Positions 4,985 to 5,106 of a stretch of 5,106 nucleotides of DNA are shown one piece after another; positions within the stretch are counted from its first letter, which is position 1, and every line of letters starts with the position of its first letter. This DNA is from Acidobacteriota bacterium (GTDB lineage Bacteria > Acidobacteriota > Terriglobia > Bryobacterales > Bryobacteraceae). Made by a program: the position numbers and the translations under genes. Below the pieces are notes generated by a model, which was given only the letters and a program-made list of their open reading frames with translations, ran no database searches and was not told the origin of the DNA. Location: positions 1-5,106 of the forward strand of contig CANNLB010000300.1 in NCBI GenBank assembly GCA_947505565.1, written 5' to 3'.

Positions 4985-5106
4985 CTATTCCCCCGCCGCT
5001 TCCATGAAATAGTAGGCGATCATATGGCACGTCATCATGTGCACGTCTTCGATGCGGCCCATATGTGGATTAGGGACGTGGATATTCAGCTGAGCCAGTT
5101 CGGCCA
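4985..5106 (-). CDS. C-terminal end of a SIS-domain protein (phosphoheptose isomerase-like), N-terminus cut by window edge
   Basis: Only the last 39 codons plus two bases of another codon are in the window, read on the minus strand to the TAG at 4985-4987. The tail reads NIHVPNPHMGRIEDVHMMTC and then HMIAYYFMEAAGE. This matches the end of SIS-domain sugar isomerases of the GmhA type, where the final strand gives 'xVPSxxTxRIQExH' and a closing helix 'xxxGHxLCExxE'. The Arg-Ile-Glu-Asp-Val-His segment corresponds to the RIQExH part, whose Glu-Asp/His side chains lie near the active site or metal site in that family. SIS proteins isomerise or bind phosphorylated sugars. It lies in the same direction as the SDR, 54 bases upstream, so it could be the preceding gene of the operon or a separately terminated gene. 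With so little visible, substrate and true membership are inference. Confidence 0.75.
   Translation of the reverse strand, partial: AELAQLNIHVPNPHMGRIEDVHMMTCHMIAYYFMEAAGE

Noticed and set aside
1..5106. tRNA, rRNA, CRISPR array, insertion sequence or phage genes
   Set aside because: Nearly all of the window is accounted for by six minus-strand genes with gaps of at most 54 bases, and no repeat arrays, transposase motifs or structured RNA were seen.

Overview
The window is a single block of bacterial catabolic-type genes, all on the minus strand, so the reading order runs from high to low coordinates. The DNA is GC-rich (low sixties per cent by eye) and codon third positions favour G/C. The long open frames on the plus strand look like antisense shadows. 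An alpha/beta-fused ThDP 2-oxo acid dehydrogenase together with a GC-rich genome fits an aerobic, probably soil or sediment bacterium (Acidobacteria, Planctomycetes, Chloroflexi or Actinobacteria are all possible). The sequence itself does not settle the phylum.

Layout in transcription order: (1) 4985-5106, the last 39 codons of a SIS-domain protein resembling the C-terminus of phosphoheptose isomerase (GmhA type), cut by the window edge; (2) 4931-4984, a 54-base gap packed with overlapping inverted repeats that look like a regulator operator; (3) 4130-4930, a short-chain dehydrogenase/reductase (SDR) with an intact nucleotide-binding motif but Met in place of the catalytic Lys of YxxxK; (4) 2178-4133, a fused E1 alpha-beta ThDP-dependent 2-oxo acid (or acetoin) dehydrogenase; (5) 1169-2176, a compact E2 acyltransferase with lipoyl, peripheral-subunit-binding and catalytic domains; (6) 1-1161, an FAD-linked 2-hydroxy acid oxidase/dehydrogenase of the GlcD / D-lactate / D-2-hydroxyglutarate dehydrogenase family, cut at its C-terminus.

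The SDR-E1-E2-oxidase genes are very tightly packed: an ATGA overlap, then a 1-base gap, then a 7-base gap. They are almost certainly co-transcribed and partly translationally coupled. No E3 (dihydrolipoamide dehydrogenase) is present in the window, so the E1-E2 pair must use one encoded elsewhere or beyond an edge.

A coherent but unproven reading is an oxidative route. A sugar-like or hydroxylated compound is handled by the SIS protein and SDR, a D-2-hydroxy acid is oxidised to a 2-oxo acid by the flavoenzyme, and the 2-oxo acid is decarboxylated to an acyl-CoA by E1-E2. The E1 half also resembles acetoin dehydrogenase, so an acetoin/2,3-butanediol-type cluster is the main alternative. The substrate cannot be read from the sequence. 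The two most unusual points are the SDR with its missing catalytic lysine and the palindrome cluster immediately before it.
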